DNA from: Aurantimonas endophytica
GTDB lineage: Bacteria; Pseudomonadota; Alphaproteobacteria; Rhizobiales; Rhizobiaceae
DNA: 64,000 nucleotides
NCBI RefSeq assembly: GCF_014196845.1
Contig: NZ_JACIEM010000004.1
Coordinates: 62,001-126,000, forward strand
Reading direction: 5' to 3'
Shown: one piece after another, positions 1 through 8,521 of the stretch
Position numbering within the stretch: position 1 is the stretch's first letter
How the letters are laid out: each line of letters starts with the position of its first letter
Program-made: the position numbers and the translations under genes
The notes under the pieces: generated by a model
Told to the model about the DNA's origin: nothing
What the model saw: the letters and a program-made list of their open reading frames with translations, nothing else
Databases searched by the model: none

Positions 1-2
1 AC

Positions 3-491
3 TCGATCTTCTTCGTCAATTCCTTCTCCAAGAACTGGGCGATGACCGGCTGGCGGATCGGCTGGATCGAGACCAGCGCCGCCTATGGCGACGTTCTGGA
101 GAACCTGATCCAGTACTCGACCTCGGGCGTGGCGACCTTCATGCAGCGAGCTGCGGTTGCCGCGCTGGAGGAGGGGGAGAGCTTCGTCGCCGGCCAGGTC
201 GAGCGCGCGGCCAAGGCGCGCGACATCTTCACCGACCGGCTGCTGGCCACCAACCGCGTGTCGATGACCCGGCCGGACGGCGCTTTCTATGCGTTCTTCG
301 CGGTCGACGGCATTACCGACACCCGGGCCGCTGCGTTCCGGCTGGTCGACGAGGCGCTGGTGGGACTGGCGCCCGGAACCGCCTTCGGCCCTGCCGGCAC
401 GCCTTTCCTGCGGGCGTGCTTCCACCGCCGGCTCGACGAGGTCGAGATCGCGGCGGACCGCATCGCGGACTGGATCGGCCGGTCGGCGTGA
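3..491 (+). CDS. PLP-dependent class I/II aminotransferase, 3' part only
   Basis: This is the C-terminal part of a fold-type I aminotransferase; the 5' end lies outside the window. Reading from base 3, the frame gives a serine-rich stretch followed by SKNWAMTGWRIGW. That matches the family signature around the lysine that forms the Schiff base with pyridoxal phosphate; the lysine codon is at 30-32. The C-terminal small domain follows, with a PDGAFYAFF segment and a later substrate-carboxylate arginine in FLRACF. The stop TGA at 489-491 overlaps the GTG start of the next gene (GTGA), so the two are probably co-translated. The amino-acid substrate cannot be told from this fragment; aspartate or a related amino acid is likely. 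Confidence 0.9.
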   Translation, partial: SIFFVNSFSKNWAMTGWRIGWIETSAAYGDVLENLIQYSTSGVATFMQRAAVAALEEGESFVAGQVERAAKARDIFTDRLLATNRVSMTRPDGAFYAFFAVDGITDTRAAAFRLVDEALVGLAPGTAFGPAGTPFLRACFHRRLDEVEIAADRIADWIGRSA

Positions 492-1591
492 GGGCCGTTT
501 CCCGGCAACGGATCGTCGCGCTCGCCGCGACGCTCGTCCTCGCGGCCCTGGCGGGGGCGGTCGGTGTCGTCCTCGGCTTTCCGGTGCCGTGGCTGCTCGG
601 CCCGGTTCTCGCGGTCTCCGCTGCAAGCATCGCCGGCCTCGATACGCGCCTGCCGCTGACCCTGCGCGGCTTCGCCTTCTTCGTGCTGGGGATCCAGGCC
701 GGTTCCGGCGTCACCCCGGCGGTGCTCGAGCAGCTGGCGCTGTGGCCGGCCTCCTTCGCCATACAGATGGTGGGCGTCGGCTTCGTCATCGCGGCGAGCT
801 ACGCTTTCCTGCGGCGCGGACTCGGCTGGGACCATCCGACGTCGCTGTTCGCCTCGATGCCGGGAGCGCTGTCCTTCGTGGTCGCTGCGGCGGCGCAGAC
901 CCGGGCGGACATGACGCGCGTCGCGGTGGTCCAGAGCGTGCGACTGCTGATGCTTATCGGAGTGCTCACGCCGACCCTTGCCTGGCTGCAAAGCGACATC
1001 GGCATTCTCGCTGCCGGTCATGCCAATACCAGCGCCGGGGAATATGCGGCGATGTTCGCGCTCTGTGGCGTCGGGGGCGTGCTCGGCCATTTCTCCCGCG
1101 TGCCGGGTGGGATGATGCTGGGTGCTTTGATCGCCAGCGCCATCCTCCACGGGGGCGGCTTCGTCACCGCGCCAATTCCGGCGACGCTCGCGGCATTCTG
1201 CCTCGTGCTGCTCGGGGCGGTGATCGGCGCGCGACTGCGCGGCATCAGCCGGCGTGAACTCGCCGTCCTCCTGCCGGCCTCGGTCGGCTCGTTCATCATC
1301 GGGCTCGGTCTGTCGGCCATCGCCGCGATCGCGGCGATCTTCGCGCTCGGCCTCGCCCCCGGCAAGGTTGCGCTGGCCTATGCGCCCGGGGCGCTGGAGG
1401 CGCTGACCGTGCTGGCCTTCCAGTTCGACGTGGACCCCGCCTACGTCGCGGCGCATCACGTGGTGCGGTTCCTGGCGATCGCGCTCCTGGTCCCGTTGCT
1501 GGCGACCCGCATTGCCCGGAACGGGGTGGTCGAGGACAGTCCTGCGCCGGAAACTGCCTCAGGCGTCGATGGCGGCGAAGACCGAGGGTGA
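488..1591 (+). CDS. AbrB-family (AbrB_dup) integral membrane protein
   Basis: A very hydrophobic protein of about 367 residues with many membrane segments and two similar halves. This matches the AbrB family of putative transport or regulatory membrane proteins, often annotated as 'putative ammonia monooxygenase'. Conserved-looking elements are GFPVPWLLGPVLAVS near the N terminus, FASMPGALSFV in the first half and AYAPGALEALTVLAF in the second half, the usual repeated PGA motif. I place the start at GTG 488, overlapping the stop of the upstream aminotransferase; an upstream in-frame ATG would add residues coded inside that gene. The last 33 bases overlap the convergent cupin gene. The substrate is unknown. 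Confidence 0.85.
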   Translation: MRAVSRQRIVALAATLVLAALAGAVGVVLGFPVPWLLGPVLAVSAASIAGLDTRLPLTLRGFAFFVLGIQAGSGVTPAVLEQLALWPASFAIQMVGVGFVIAASYAFLRRGLGWDHPTSLFASMPGALSFVVAAAAQTRADMTRVAVVQSVRLLMLIGVLTPTLAWLQSDIGILAAGHANTSAGEYAAMFALCGVGGVLGHFSRVPGGMMLGALIASAILHGGGFVTAPIPATLAAFCLVLLGAVIGARLRGISRRELAVLLPASVGSFIIGLGLSAIAAIAAIFALGLAPGKVALAYAPGALEALTVLAFQFDVDPAYVAAHHVVRFLAIALLVPLLATRIARNGVVEDSPAPETASGVDGGEDRG

Positions 1592-1936
1592 CGGTGCCGG
1601 GGCCTCGCCGCCCACCGGGCCCCAGAAGATCACCCAGGTGACGAAGTCGTCGGACATGCCCACGAAGCGGTGCTCGATGCCGGCCCGCACGAACAGCGCG
1701 TCGCCGGCAGCGACGCTCTCCCGCTCGCCGTCACGGATGAAATCGCTGGTGCCGGACGCGACGATATAGAGCTCGTCCTGGTCGTGCGGCTGCTGGCGAT
1801 CCTCGCCGCGCGGCGCGAAGACCTGCAGCGACATCGTGCCGTGCGCCAGCGCCTCGACGTCGAAGACGCCGTCGGGCCACTCGGCCGTTGCAGGGCGGGG
1901 GAGCTTGGCGAGGAGGGCGGACAGCGAAAGCTTCAT
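1559..1936 (-). CDS. Small single-domain cupin protein
   Basis: A 125-residue protein with a single cupin beta-barrel. Motif 1 is visible around PHDQDELYIVASG (roughly residues 50-62) and motif 2 around AGDALFVRAGIEHRFVG (roughly residues 77-93), giving His/Glu candidates for a metal site. Such proteins bind a metal and act as small isomerases, dioxygenases or sensors; nothing here points to one role. It runs opposite to the AbrB-family gene and overlaps its 3' end. It lies downstream of hemA on the same strand, 45 bases away, so it could be read through from hemA. Confidence 0.8.
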   Translation of the reverse strand: MKLSLSALLAKLPRPATAEWPDGVFDVEALAHGTMSLQVFAPRGEDRQQPHDQDELYIVASGTSDFIRDGERESVAAGDALFVRAGIEHRFVGMSDDFVTWVIFWGPVGGEAPAPSPSVFAAIDA

Positions 1937-1981
1937 CGAAGACCCCTGGTGCGAAAGGGCACCCGAGGTCTCGCGAAGCGT

Positions 1982-3262
1982 TTAACCGCCTGCCTGCGAG
2001 ACCACGAGCGACGTGACCGCCGTCGAACGCTCGGCATGCTGCGGCTGTTCCGTGGAAAACCGGATACCGACGGTCTGCCAGGTCTCGACCAGCGCGTCCT
2101 TGAGCGACTCGATCAGCCCGTCGCCGTGCAGCGGCGTCGGCGTGATGCGCAGCCGCTCGGTGCCGCGGGGTACGGTCGGATAGTTGATCGGCTGGATATA
2201 GATGCCGTGGCGCTGCAGGAGGTGGTCGCTCGCCTTCTTGCAGAGGTCGGCGTCGCCCACCAGCAGCGGCACGATATGGGTATCGGAGGGCATGACCGGC
2301 AGATTGGCCTCGCTGAAGACCGCCTTGGCCCGGGCCGCCTGGCGCTGCTGCGCGTCGCGCTCGCCCTGCGAGGTCTTGAGGTGGCGGATGGACGCCGTCG
2401 CCGCAGCGGCGAGCGCCGGCGGCAGGGCCGTCGTGAAGATGAAGCCGGGCGCATAGGAGCGGATCGAGTCGATCAGCGCGCGCGTGCCGGTGATGTAGCC
2501 GCCGAGCACGCCGAAGGCCTTGGCCAGCGTGCCCTCGATGACGTCGATGCGCTGGGCGAGGCCGTCGCGCTCAGAGATGCCGCCGCCGCGCGGGCCGTAC
2601 ATGCCGACCGCATGGACCTCGTCGATATAGGTCATGGCGTTGTAGTACTCGGCGAGCTCGACGATCTTCTCGATCGGCGCGACATCGCCATCCATCGAGT
2701 AGACGCTTTCGAAGACGATCAGCTTCGGCCGGGCCGGGTCTGCTGCCTTCAGAAGCTCTTCCAGATGCGCCACGTCGTTGTGGCGGAAGATCTGCTTCTT
2801 GGCGCCGGACTTGCGCACGCCCTCGATCATCGAGGCGTGGTTCAGCTCGTCGGACAGGATCAGGCAGTCGGGCAGCAGCTTGGCGATCGTCGAGATCGAG
2901 GCCTCGTTGGAGACGAAGCCGGAGGTGAAGACCAGCGCCGCTTCCTTGCCGTGCAGATCGGCGAGCTCGCGCTCCAGCTCGACCAGCGGATGATTGGTGC
3001 CGGAAATGTTGCGCGTGCCGCCGGCGCCGGAGCCCATGGCGGAGACGGTCGAGGTCATCGCCGCGATGACGTCCGGATGCTGGCCCATGCCGAGATAATC
3101 GTTGGAGCACCAGACGGTGATCTCGCGCGCCTTGCCGTCATGGCGCCAGAGCGCCGTCGGAAAACGGCCTGCGATACGCTCGAGATCAGCAAACACCCGG
3201 TAGCGCTTCTCGGCGTGGAGAGCTTCGATCGCGGACTGGAAATGGCTCTGATAGTCGATCAT
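1982..3262 (-). CDS. hemA: 5-aminolevulinate synthase
   Basis: Condenses glycine and succinyl-CoA to 5-aminolevulinate, the first step of haem synthesis by the Shemin pathway typical of alphaproteobacteria. The 426-residue length is normal. The PLP lysine is Lys248 in [14 protein letters not shown], and the [12 protein letters not shown] motif holds the PLP-binding Asp and His. The N-terminal glycine-binding region (CSNDYLGMG) and the [12 protein letters not shown] loop are present. The start is well supported: AAGGAG lies 5 bases before the ATG. An 18-bp palindrome lies about 80 bases upstream. hemH, the last gene of the pathway, is 39 kb away in this window. Confidence 0.97.
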   Translation of the reverse strand: MIDYQSHFQSAIEALHAEKRYRVFADLERIAGRFPTALWRHDGKAREITVWCSNDYLGMGQHPDVIAAMTSTVSAMGSGAGGTRNISGTNHPLVELERELADLHGKEAALVFTSGFVSNEASISTIAKLLPDCLILSDELNHASMIEGVRKSGAKKQIFRHNDVAHLEELLKAADPARPKLIVFESVYSMDGDVAPIEKIVELAEYYNAMTYIDEVHAVGMYGPRGGGISERDGLAQRIDVIEGTLAKAFGVLGGYITGTRALIDSIRSYAPGFIFTTALPPALAAAATASIRHLKTSQGERDAQQRQAARAKAVFSEANLPVMPSDTHIVPLLVGDADLCKKASDHLLQRHGIYIQPINYPTVPRGTERLRITPTPLHGDGLIESLKDALVETWQTVGIRFSTEQPQHAERSTAVTSLVVSQAGG

Positions 3263-3340
3263 GAGTGCTCCTTGTCAGAACCGTTCTAAGTCGGCCGTCC
3301 GGCGAAGTCCATGCCGTAGGGGGCCTTGCCTGCACATGAA

Positions 3341-3358
3341 TGTCAATCTAAATTGACA
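3341..3358. promoter_or_regulatory. 18-bp perfect palindrome upstream of hemA
   Basis: TGTCAATCTAAATTGACA is two 7-base arms around a 4-base spacer, in an otherwise AT-rich stretch about 80 bases before the hemA start. It fits the pattern TGT-N12-ACA, the shape reported for CrtJ/PpsR sites at haem and photosynthesis genes. It also holds TTGACA on both strands, so it could supply a -35 element. On the hemA strand I find no good -10 at 16-18 bases. It is likely an operator, but the regulator is not identifiable here. Confidence 0.45.
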
Positions 3359-3482
3359 GTCGGCGTAATAATAATTGGACACATGCCGGATGGGCATTAG
3401 CCGCGTCAGATACTTAGGCCGGATGCCGAGGTACCGCGCAGGGACCCGGACATTCAGGCGCGCCTGCCTCTCGATTCGTCGT

Positions 3483-3662
3483 TCAGTCGGACGCGTCACC
3501 GTCCGTCGGGGGCGGGGTTTCGCCGGGAAGCGCGTCCTCCCTGCGAGGCTCGCGGCGAGCCCGGGCCTGTTCCTTGCGTCGCTTCAGATTGGCGCGAAGT
3601 TGTTCCTGAAGTCGTTCCTGGCGGGTGGGTTTGGTCGTCCGGGGTCTGTCGTCGTCGATCAT
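3483..3662 (-). CDS. Small basic conserved-type protein, 59 residues
   Basis: This short frame has an ATG at 3662 and a TGA at 3485-3483. The protein begins MIDDDRPRTTKPTRQERLQE and continues with LRANLKRRKEQARARR, followed by an acidic, proline-rich tail. The RQERL...LRANLKRRKxQARxRR pattern resembles short proteins I recall as common in Hyphomicrobiales and Rhodobacterales with no assigned function. The central part would form a long, strongly basic helix. A weak ribosome-binding sequence (GGAAC) lies about 7 bases before the ATG. It lies on the hemA strand, 220 bases upstream of hemA. Function unknown; an RNA- or ribosome-binding role is only a guess from charge. Confidence 0.6.
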   Translation of the reverse strand: MIDDDRPRTTKPTRQERLQEQLRANLKRRKEQARARREPRREDALPGETPPPTDGDASD

Positions 3663-3832
3663 GTAATTGTTCCGTTTCTAGGAAGCGAGTGTGGGAGCGG
3701 CCTTGATCGAGGTCAAATCCCCGAGGCGGTGGCGTGATGCGAACGGCGGTTACATCTGTGGCGAAAACCGTTAGATACCCCGCACTTGGCCGGGGCGCTT
3801 CCGGCCATTCCCGCATCGAGGACGCCAGCCCC

Positions 3833-5149
3833 ATGATCGAACGCGTCGGCTTCGCTGCCGAACTTGCCGCCTATACCGACCGGCATGGGCCGGTCACGAT
3901 AGGCCTCGCCGGCGCGGGTCAGATGGGCACCGACATCGTTGTCCAGGTCGCGCTGATGGCCGGCGTCAGGATCGGCGCGGTGGCGGCCAACAGCCCGACG
4001 CGCCCCATGGCGGCGATCGCCATGGCCGGCCACGACGCCGGGCACGGGGCGATCGTGTCGAGCGCCGCAGCCATCGACAGCGCGATCGAGGCCGGGCGCA
4101 TTGCGGTGACCGACGATCTCGGCGCCCTCTGCGCCAGCGGCCATATCGACGTGATCGTCGACGCCACCGGCAGCCCGGAGATCGGCACCTTCCTGGCAAT
4201 GGAAGCCATCCGCAACGGCAAGCACATCGTCATGCTCAATGTCGAGGCGGACATCACGGTGGGCCGGCTGCTGGCACGCAAGGCGCGGGAAGCCGGCGTC
4301 GTCTATACCGGCTCGGCCGGCGACGAGCCCGCGGCGACGCTCGAGCTCATCGGCTTTGCCCAGAGCCTCGGCATGGAGATCATCGCCGCCGGCAAGGGCA
4401 AGAACAATCCGCTGCGCCATTCCGCGGTGCCGGAGGAATTCGAGGAAGAGGCGCGCGCCCGCGACATGAATGCGCGGATGCTGGTCGAATTCATCGACGG
4501 CTCGAAGACCATGGTCGAAATGACCGCCATCGCCAACTGCACCGGCCTCAAGCCCGACGTTCCCGGCATGCATGGGCCCGAGGCGACTGCCGCCAATCTC
4601 GGCCAGATCCTCTGCACGCAGGAAGACGGCGGCATCCTGTCGCAGTCCGGCTGCGTCGACTATACGATCGGCAAGGGCGTCGCCCCGGGCGTCTTCTGCA
4701 TCGTCAAGCCGCGCCATCCGCGCGCGATCGACCGGATGGCCGATCTCAAGGTCGGCCCCGGCCCCTGCTTCGGGCTGATCCGGCCGTTCCATTTGACAAG
4801 CCTGGAGACGCCGCTCTCGGCCGCCCGCGCGGTAATGTACCGGCGCCCCGACATGGTGCCGATCGACCGGCCCGTGGCCGAATGCGGCGCCGTCGCCAAG
4901 CGCCGCCTGATGCCCGGCGAGACGCTGGGAAGGATCGGCCAGTCGGACTATCGCGGCTATGCGATGACCTGGGCCGACGGGCGTGCCAGGCGGGCCCTGC
5001 CGTTGGGTCTCGCCGAAAAGTCCCGGGTGACGGCGGTGGTCGAGCCGGGCGATCTCCTGACGCATGACAACTGCACGGCGGATTCCGGCCTGCTCGTCAC
5101 CCGGATGCGCGCGGAACTGGACGCCAGTGACCAGCAATTCCTCGACTGA
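3833..5149 (+). CDS. Homoserine-dehydrogenase-like NAD(P) oxidoreductase with C-terminal SAF domain
   Basis: About 438 residues. The N terminus holds a Rossmann nucleotide-binding motif, GLAGAGQMGTDIV (about residues 21-33). The middle resembles the homoserine dehydrogenase catalytic fold (VDATGSPEIG, AGKGKNNPLRHS). The last 80 or so residues look like a SAF domain (GETLGRIGQSDYRGYAM...EPGDLLTHDNC). This is the architecture of COG4091, often found in sugar-acid or polyol catabolism, where it acts on a small oxidised substrate. I chose ATG 3833 because GAGGAC lies 9 bases upstream and homology-like sequence begins at MIERVGF; an earlier in-frame ATG would add 33 unconserved residues. No sugar-catabolic gene is nearby, so the substrate is not known. 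Confidence 0.8.
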   Translation: MIERVGFAAELAAYTDRHGPVTIGLAGAGQMGTDIVVQVALMAGVRIGAVAANSPTRPMAAIAMAGHDAGHGAIVSSAAAIDSAIEAGRIAVTDDLGALCASGHIDVIVDATGSPEIGTFLAMEAIRNGKHIVMLNVEADITVGRLLARKAREAGVVYTGSAGDEPAATLELIGFAQSLGMEIIAAGKGKNNPLRHSAVPEEFEEEARARDMNARMLVEFIDGSKTMVEMTAIANCTGLKPDVPGMHGPEATAANLGQILCTQEDGGILSQSGCVDYTIGKGVAPGVFCIVKPRHPRAIDRMADLKVGPGPCFGLIRPFHLTSLETPLSAARAVMYRRPDMVPIDRPVAECGAVAKRRLMPGETLGRIGQSDYRGYAMTWADGRARRALPLGLAEKSRVTAVVEPGDLLTHDNCTADSGLLVTRMRAELDASDQQFLD

Positions 5150-5900
5150 GCCGGGCGCCAGGCGGCGCCTGCGCATCGTCTCCTGGAACTGCCACGGCTC
5201 GATCGGTCGTGGTGGGCGCTGCGATCCGGAACGCACGCTGGCCGTCATCGCCGCGCTCGATCCCGACATCCTCGCGCTACAGGAGGTCGATGGCCGCTCC
5301 CATCTCGGTCGCCGCGCTTTGGCCTTCGAGTTCTTCGCGGCGCGCCTCGGCGGGTATCTCGTCGAGGCGCGCACAGTCCCTCGGGAGCGGCGCGACTACG
5401 GCCATCTGCTCTGGTCACGCGGCCGGGTTTTGAGAAGCGGCGTCCATTTCCTGCCCGGCGGGAGAATCGAACCTCGCGCGGCGGTGGATGCGGTGTGCCA
5501 GACGGCGCTGGGCCCGGTGCGGGTGCTTGCCACCCATCTCGGTCTCGGACCGTGGAGCCGGCGTGTGCAGGCGCGGTTCCTCGCCTCGACCATCGGAGCG
5601 GACGCGGGACAACTCGTCGCGCTGGGCGATTTCAACGAGTGGCGCCACGGCGGCCCCGTGGACGCGGCGCTGTGCGAGCGCCTTCCGGTTCGGGTTTCGG
5701 TACCGAGCTGGCCGGCACGATGGCCGCTGGTCCACATGGACAGGCTCTACGCCTCGTCCGCCTTCCAGGCCACAGCCCGCGCGGTGCCGGCATGGATGGC
5801 GCACGCCTCGGATCATCTACCGCTGGTCGTCGATCTTCTGCCGGCCGAGCCGAGCGGAATCACGGCAGGGCCGGTACCTCGCCGGACTTCGTCGCCTTGA
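5127..5900 (+). CDS. Endonuclease/exonuclease/phosphatase (EEP) family hydrolase
   Basis: About 257 residues with the hallmarks of the EEP fold: RIVSWNCHG near the start, ILALQEVDGRS holding the metal-binding Glu, ATHLGL, LGDFNEW with the catalytic Asp and Asn, and ASDHLPLVVDL with the C-terminal Asp-His pair. Members hydrolyse phosphodiester or phosphomonoester bonds in nucleic acids or lipids; which one is unknown. The start is probably GTG 5127, inside the 3' end of the upstream oxidoreductase (23-base overlap), which suggests translational coupling. There is no signal peptide, so it is likely cytoplasmic. The 3' end overlaps the convergent MarR gene by 41 bases. Confidence 0.8.
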   Translation: MTSNSSTEPGARRRLRIVSWNCHGSIGRGGRCDPERTLAVIAALDPDILALQEVDGRSHLGRRALAFEFFAARLGGYLVEARTVPRERRDYGHLLWSRGRVLRSGVHFLPGGRIEPRAAVDAVCQTALGPVRVLATHLGLGPWSRRVQARFLASTIGADAGQLVALGDFNEWRHGGPVDAALCERLPVRVSVPSWPARWPLVHMDRLYASSAFQATARAVPAWMAHASDHLPLVVDLLPAEPSGITAGPVPRRTSSP

Positions 5901-6300
5901 TCGCTGTTTCCAAGCTTCTGACCAGGGTCTGCCGTTCTTCCGGGCCGAGACAGGCGAGGGAATCGGCGACTTTGCGAAGCGGGTCCTTTTTCAGCAGCGC
6001 AAGCCCACGATCGGTCAGTTCCAACTGCTCGGCGCGTCCCCGCCCGATGGTGCCGCGCTTGACCAGATAGCCTTTGGTGATCAGCGTCCTGACGGTCCTC
6101 GCCACGGCGCCGGAAGCAAGGCCCTGGAACCGCGCCAGATCGATCGCCGTGCGACGCTCCGGTGCCGCCAGCTGGACATAGCGGAGCGCCGCCCATTGCG
6201 CAGGAAACAGATGCGAAGCATAGCCCTGCGAATGCAGTCTTCGCGCCATTTGTTCCAGCAGGGCTGCCAGTACCGCCGTCGAGATTTCGTCAGTTTCCAA
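5860..6300 (-). CDS. MarR-family winged-helix transcriptional regulator
   Basis: About 146 residues with the MarR layout. An N-terminal dimerisation helix is followed by a winged helix-turn-helix, seen in TAIDLARFQGLASGAVART (about residues 51-69) and the wing region VKRGTIGRGRAEQLELT. A C-terminal helical pair follows. MarR proteins are usually ligand-responsive repressors of nearby genes. The start is unsure: TTG 6300 is the first in-frame codon before the family core and has no clear ribosome-binding site, and an internal ATG at 6249 would cut off the first helix. The ABC importer ends 224 bases upstream and runs the same way, so the target is not obvious. A small inverted repeat at 6368-6381 is a candidate self-operator. 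Confidence 0.8.
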   Translation of the reverse strand: METDEISTAVLAALLEQMARRLHSQGYASHLFPAQWAALRYVQLAAPERRTAIDLARFQGLASGAVARTVRTLITKGYLVKRGTIGRGRAEQLELTDRGLALLKKDPLRKVADSLACLGPEERQTLVRSLETAIKATKSGEVPALP

Positions 6301-6367
6301 TAGTTTATGGCCGAATTAGTTTTGGATCGCGCGATGAGCGCGCCTCCGAGAACAACCTGAGGTACAC

Positions 6368-6381
6368 GCTACTAAGGTAGC
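6368..6381. promoter_or_regulatory. Inverted repeat upstream of the MarR gene
   Basis: GCTACTAAGGTAGC is a perfect 5-base inverted repeat with a 4-base spacer, about 70 bases upstream of the MarR start in an AT-rich patch. MarR proteins usually bind 14-20 bp palindromes next to their own gene, so this is a plausible operator. The site is short enough to occur by chance. Confidence 0.3.
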
Positions 6382-6524
6382 ATAAATATGGCGCCAGGTA
6401 TTTATTGCAAATTCACGATCGGTTCCCGCAGCGTCGGTCGGGCAGATATTGTTCCGGTAAGTATCGGATCACCAAATGCTCACTCGAATATATACCGGGG
6501 CGGGAAATGGCCTGAAACCGGGTG

Positions 6525-7538
6525 TTACACTGTCTGCACCGACGCGTCGTAGTCTATGAATTTTGATCCGAGCGCCTCGGCGAAGTGACAGGCGCTTCTC
6601 CGGTTCGGGTCGATCTGCCGCAGGAGAGGTTCCTCGGCGCAGATCGGGGCGGCGATGAGGCAGGCGCTGCGATAGTGGCACCCGGTCTCCGCCGGTCCGT
6701 CCGATACCACGTCGCGAGCCGCCGCCGTCTGGCGCCGCAGCGACTGGGGCCGGTCGAGCGCGGGCTCTGCCAGTGCGAGCGCCCGCGTGTAGGGGTGGCG
6801 GGGATCGCTGAAGATCGCGTCGGAAGGTCCCGTTTCCACCACCCGTCCCCGGTACATGACCGACACTACATCGGCGATCGCGGCGACGGCCGACAGATTG
6901 TGGCTGATGAACAGAATCGCCAGCCCCTCCCGCTCCGAGAGATCGAGCAACAGGTTGAGGATCTGCGCCTGGACCGAGAGGTCGAGGGCCGAGACCGCCT
7001 CGTCGGCGACGAGCAGCTTCGGTCGGGTGATGAGCGCCCGGGCAATGGCGATGCGCTGGCGCTGCCCGCCGGAAAATTCGTGCGGCCGGCGCATCGCATC
7101 CGAAGCGGCGAGCCCGACGCTTTCGAGCACCGACTCGACCCGTGCCGTGCGCTCCGCCCGCGACAGCTTTGGAACGACAAGATGCAGCGGCTCGGCGACG
7201 ATCCGTCCGACGCGCTGGCGCGGGTCGAGGGAGCCGTAGGGGTCCTGGAAGACCATCTGGATGTCGCGCCGCCGGGCCCGCAGGGCGACGGCCGGAAGAC
7301 CGTGCAGATCGTCCCCTCCCAGCAGCACGCGGCCGCTGCTCGGTCGCTCCAACGCCGTGACGATGCGCGCCAGCGTGGACTTGCCGCTTCCGCTCTCGCC
7401 GACGATGCCGTGGATCTGTCCCGCGTCGACCGTCAGGCTGACGCGGTCGAGCGCCGACAGCGGCGGCCGTCGGCCGAAGAGCCCGCCGCCGGCATAGAGC
7501 TTCGAGACCGCCTCGACGGCGAGCAGCGGCGCGCTCAT
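6525..7538 (-). CDS. Oligopeptide/nickel-type ABC importer, ATP-binding subunit (DppF/OppF-like)
   Basis: A 337-residue ATPase. It has Walker A GESGSGKST (about residues 47-55), the LSGGQ-type signature FSGGQRQRIAIARAL, and Walker B LLVADEAVSALD followed by the switch His in ISHNL. The C-terminal oligo_HPY extension is present (CHYRSACLIAAPICAEEPLLRQ), a mark of peptide/nickel importers. Its start overlaps the stop of the next ATPase by 4 bases (ATGA). It is the last gene of a five-gene operon running right to left. The two ATPases should pair as a heterodimer on the cytoplasmic face. Confidence 0.92.
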   Translation of the reverse strand: MSAPLLAVEAVSKLYAGGGLFGRRPPLSALDRVSLTVDAGQIHGIVGESGSGKSTLARIVTALERPSSGRVLLGGDDLHGLPAVALRARRRDIQMVFQDPYGSLDPRQRVGRIVAEPLHLVVPKLSRAERTARVESVLESVGLAASDAMRRPHEFSGGQRQRIAIARALITRPKLLVADEAVSALDLSVQAQILNLLLDLSEREGLAILFISHNLSAVAAIADVVSVMYRGRVVETGPSDAIFSDPRHPYTRALALAEPALDRPQSLRRQTAAARDVVSDGPAETGCHYRSACLIAAPICAEEPLLRQIDPNRRSACHFAEALGSKFIDYDASVQTV

Positions 7539-8521
7539 CGCTCCGCACCTTCGGCCGTCGCCCGAATGCAGCGGACGGCCCGATCCGGTCCGATCGCGCG
7601 CCAGGGCGGCTCGCCGGCGTCGCAGGCCGGGATATGCGCCGGGCAGCGATCGGCGAAGCGGCAGCCGGGCGGCAGCGCACCGAAAGCCGGCACCGTGCCG
7701 GGGATGACCGTGAGGCGCTGGCGGACACCGTCGGTCTTCCGCGGGCGCGGCATCGCGCCGATCAGGCCGCGCGTATAGGGATTGGCGGGCGTGGCCAGCA
7801 GCGCCGCCGTCGGCGCTTCCTCGAACCGCGTCCCGGCATAGAGCACCAGGGTCCGGGCGACGGTCCGTGCGATGACCCCGAGATCGTGGCTGACGAGGAT
7901 CAGCGCCATGTTCGCCTCGGCGACGAGCTCACCGAGAATGTCGAGCACGTCCCGCTGCACCGTCACGTCGAGCGCGGTGGTCGGCTCGTCGGCGATCAGC
8001 AGCGCGGGCGAGCGCGCCAGGGCGATGGCTATCACCACACGCTGGCGCTGGCCGCCGGACAATTCGTGCGGGAAGGCATCGATGCGGTTCGCCGCATCCG
8101 CGATGCGCACCCGGTCGAGCAGGGCCAGAGCCGCGGCGCGGGCCGCCGCCGGGCGCACCCCGTCGAGACGCAGCCCTTCGGCGATCTGGTCGCCGATCCG
8201 CATCGCCGGGTTGAGCGCCGTCATCGGCTCCTGGAAGATCATTGCGATCCGCCGGCCCCTGATGGCGCTGAGCCCGGCCTCGCTCGCCGTGACGAGGTCG
8301 CGTCCCTCGAAGCGGATCGCGCCGCTGACCGTGGCGGAGCCGGGCAGGAGCCCGATCAGCGCCAGCGCCAGCAGCGACTTGCCGGAGCCGGATTCGCCGA
8401 CGATGCCGAGCGTCTCGCCCTTGGCGAGGTTGAATCCGACATCGTGGAGGATCGGCAGCTTCGAGCCGTCCGCCCGGGCGAGTGCCACGCCGAGGTTCTC
8501 TACGGACAGCAGCGGGCTCAT
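7535..8521 (-). CDS. Oligopeptide/nickel-type ABC importer, ATP-binding subunit (DppD/OppD-like)
   Basis: A 328-residue ATPase: Walker A GESGSGKSL, Q-loop FQEPMTALNP, signature LSGGQRQRVVIAIAL, Walker B LLIADEPTTALD, and the C-terminal oligo_HPY-like cysteine-bearing segment GCRFADRCPAHIPAC. I set the start at ATG 8521 (MSPLLSVENLGVAL), which overlaps the permease stop by 4 bases. The frame stays open upstream, but that part is shadow translation of the permease. It pairs with the neighbouring ATPase to power uptake. Confidence 0.92.
   Translation of the reverse strand: MSPLLSVENLGVALARADGSKLPILHDVGFNLAKGETLGIVGESGSGKSLLALALIGLLPGSATVSGAIRFEGRDLVTASEAGLSAIRGRRIAMIFQEPMTALNPAMRIGDQIAEGLRLDGVRPAAARAAALALLDRVRIADAANRIDAFPHELSGGQRQRVVIAIALARSPALLIADEPTTALDVTVQRDVLDILGELVAEANMALILVSHDLGVIARTVARTLVLYAGTRFEEAPTAALLATPANPYTRGLIGAMPRPRKTDGVRQRLTVIPGTVPAFGALPPGCRFADRCPAHIPACDAGEPPWRAIGPDRAVRCIRATAEGAER

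Noticed and set aside
287-1459. A 390-codon minus-strand frame opposite the AbrB-family gene
   Set aside because: It is low-complexity Arg/Glu/Asp sequence typical of antisense shadow frames, with no ribosome-binding site.
3275-3499. A 74-codon minus-strand frame between hemA and the 59-residue gene
   Set aside because: It covers the AT-rich palindrome region, has odd composition and no ribosome-binding site.
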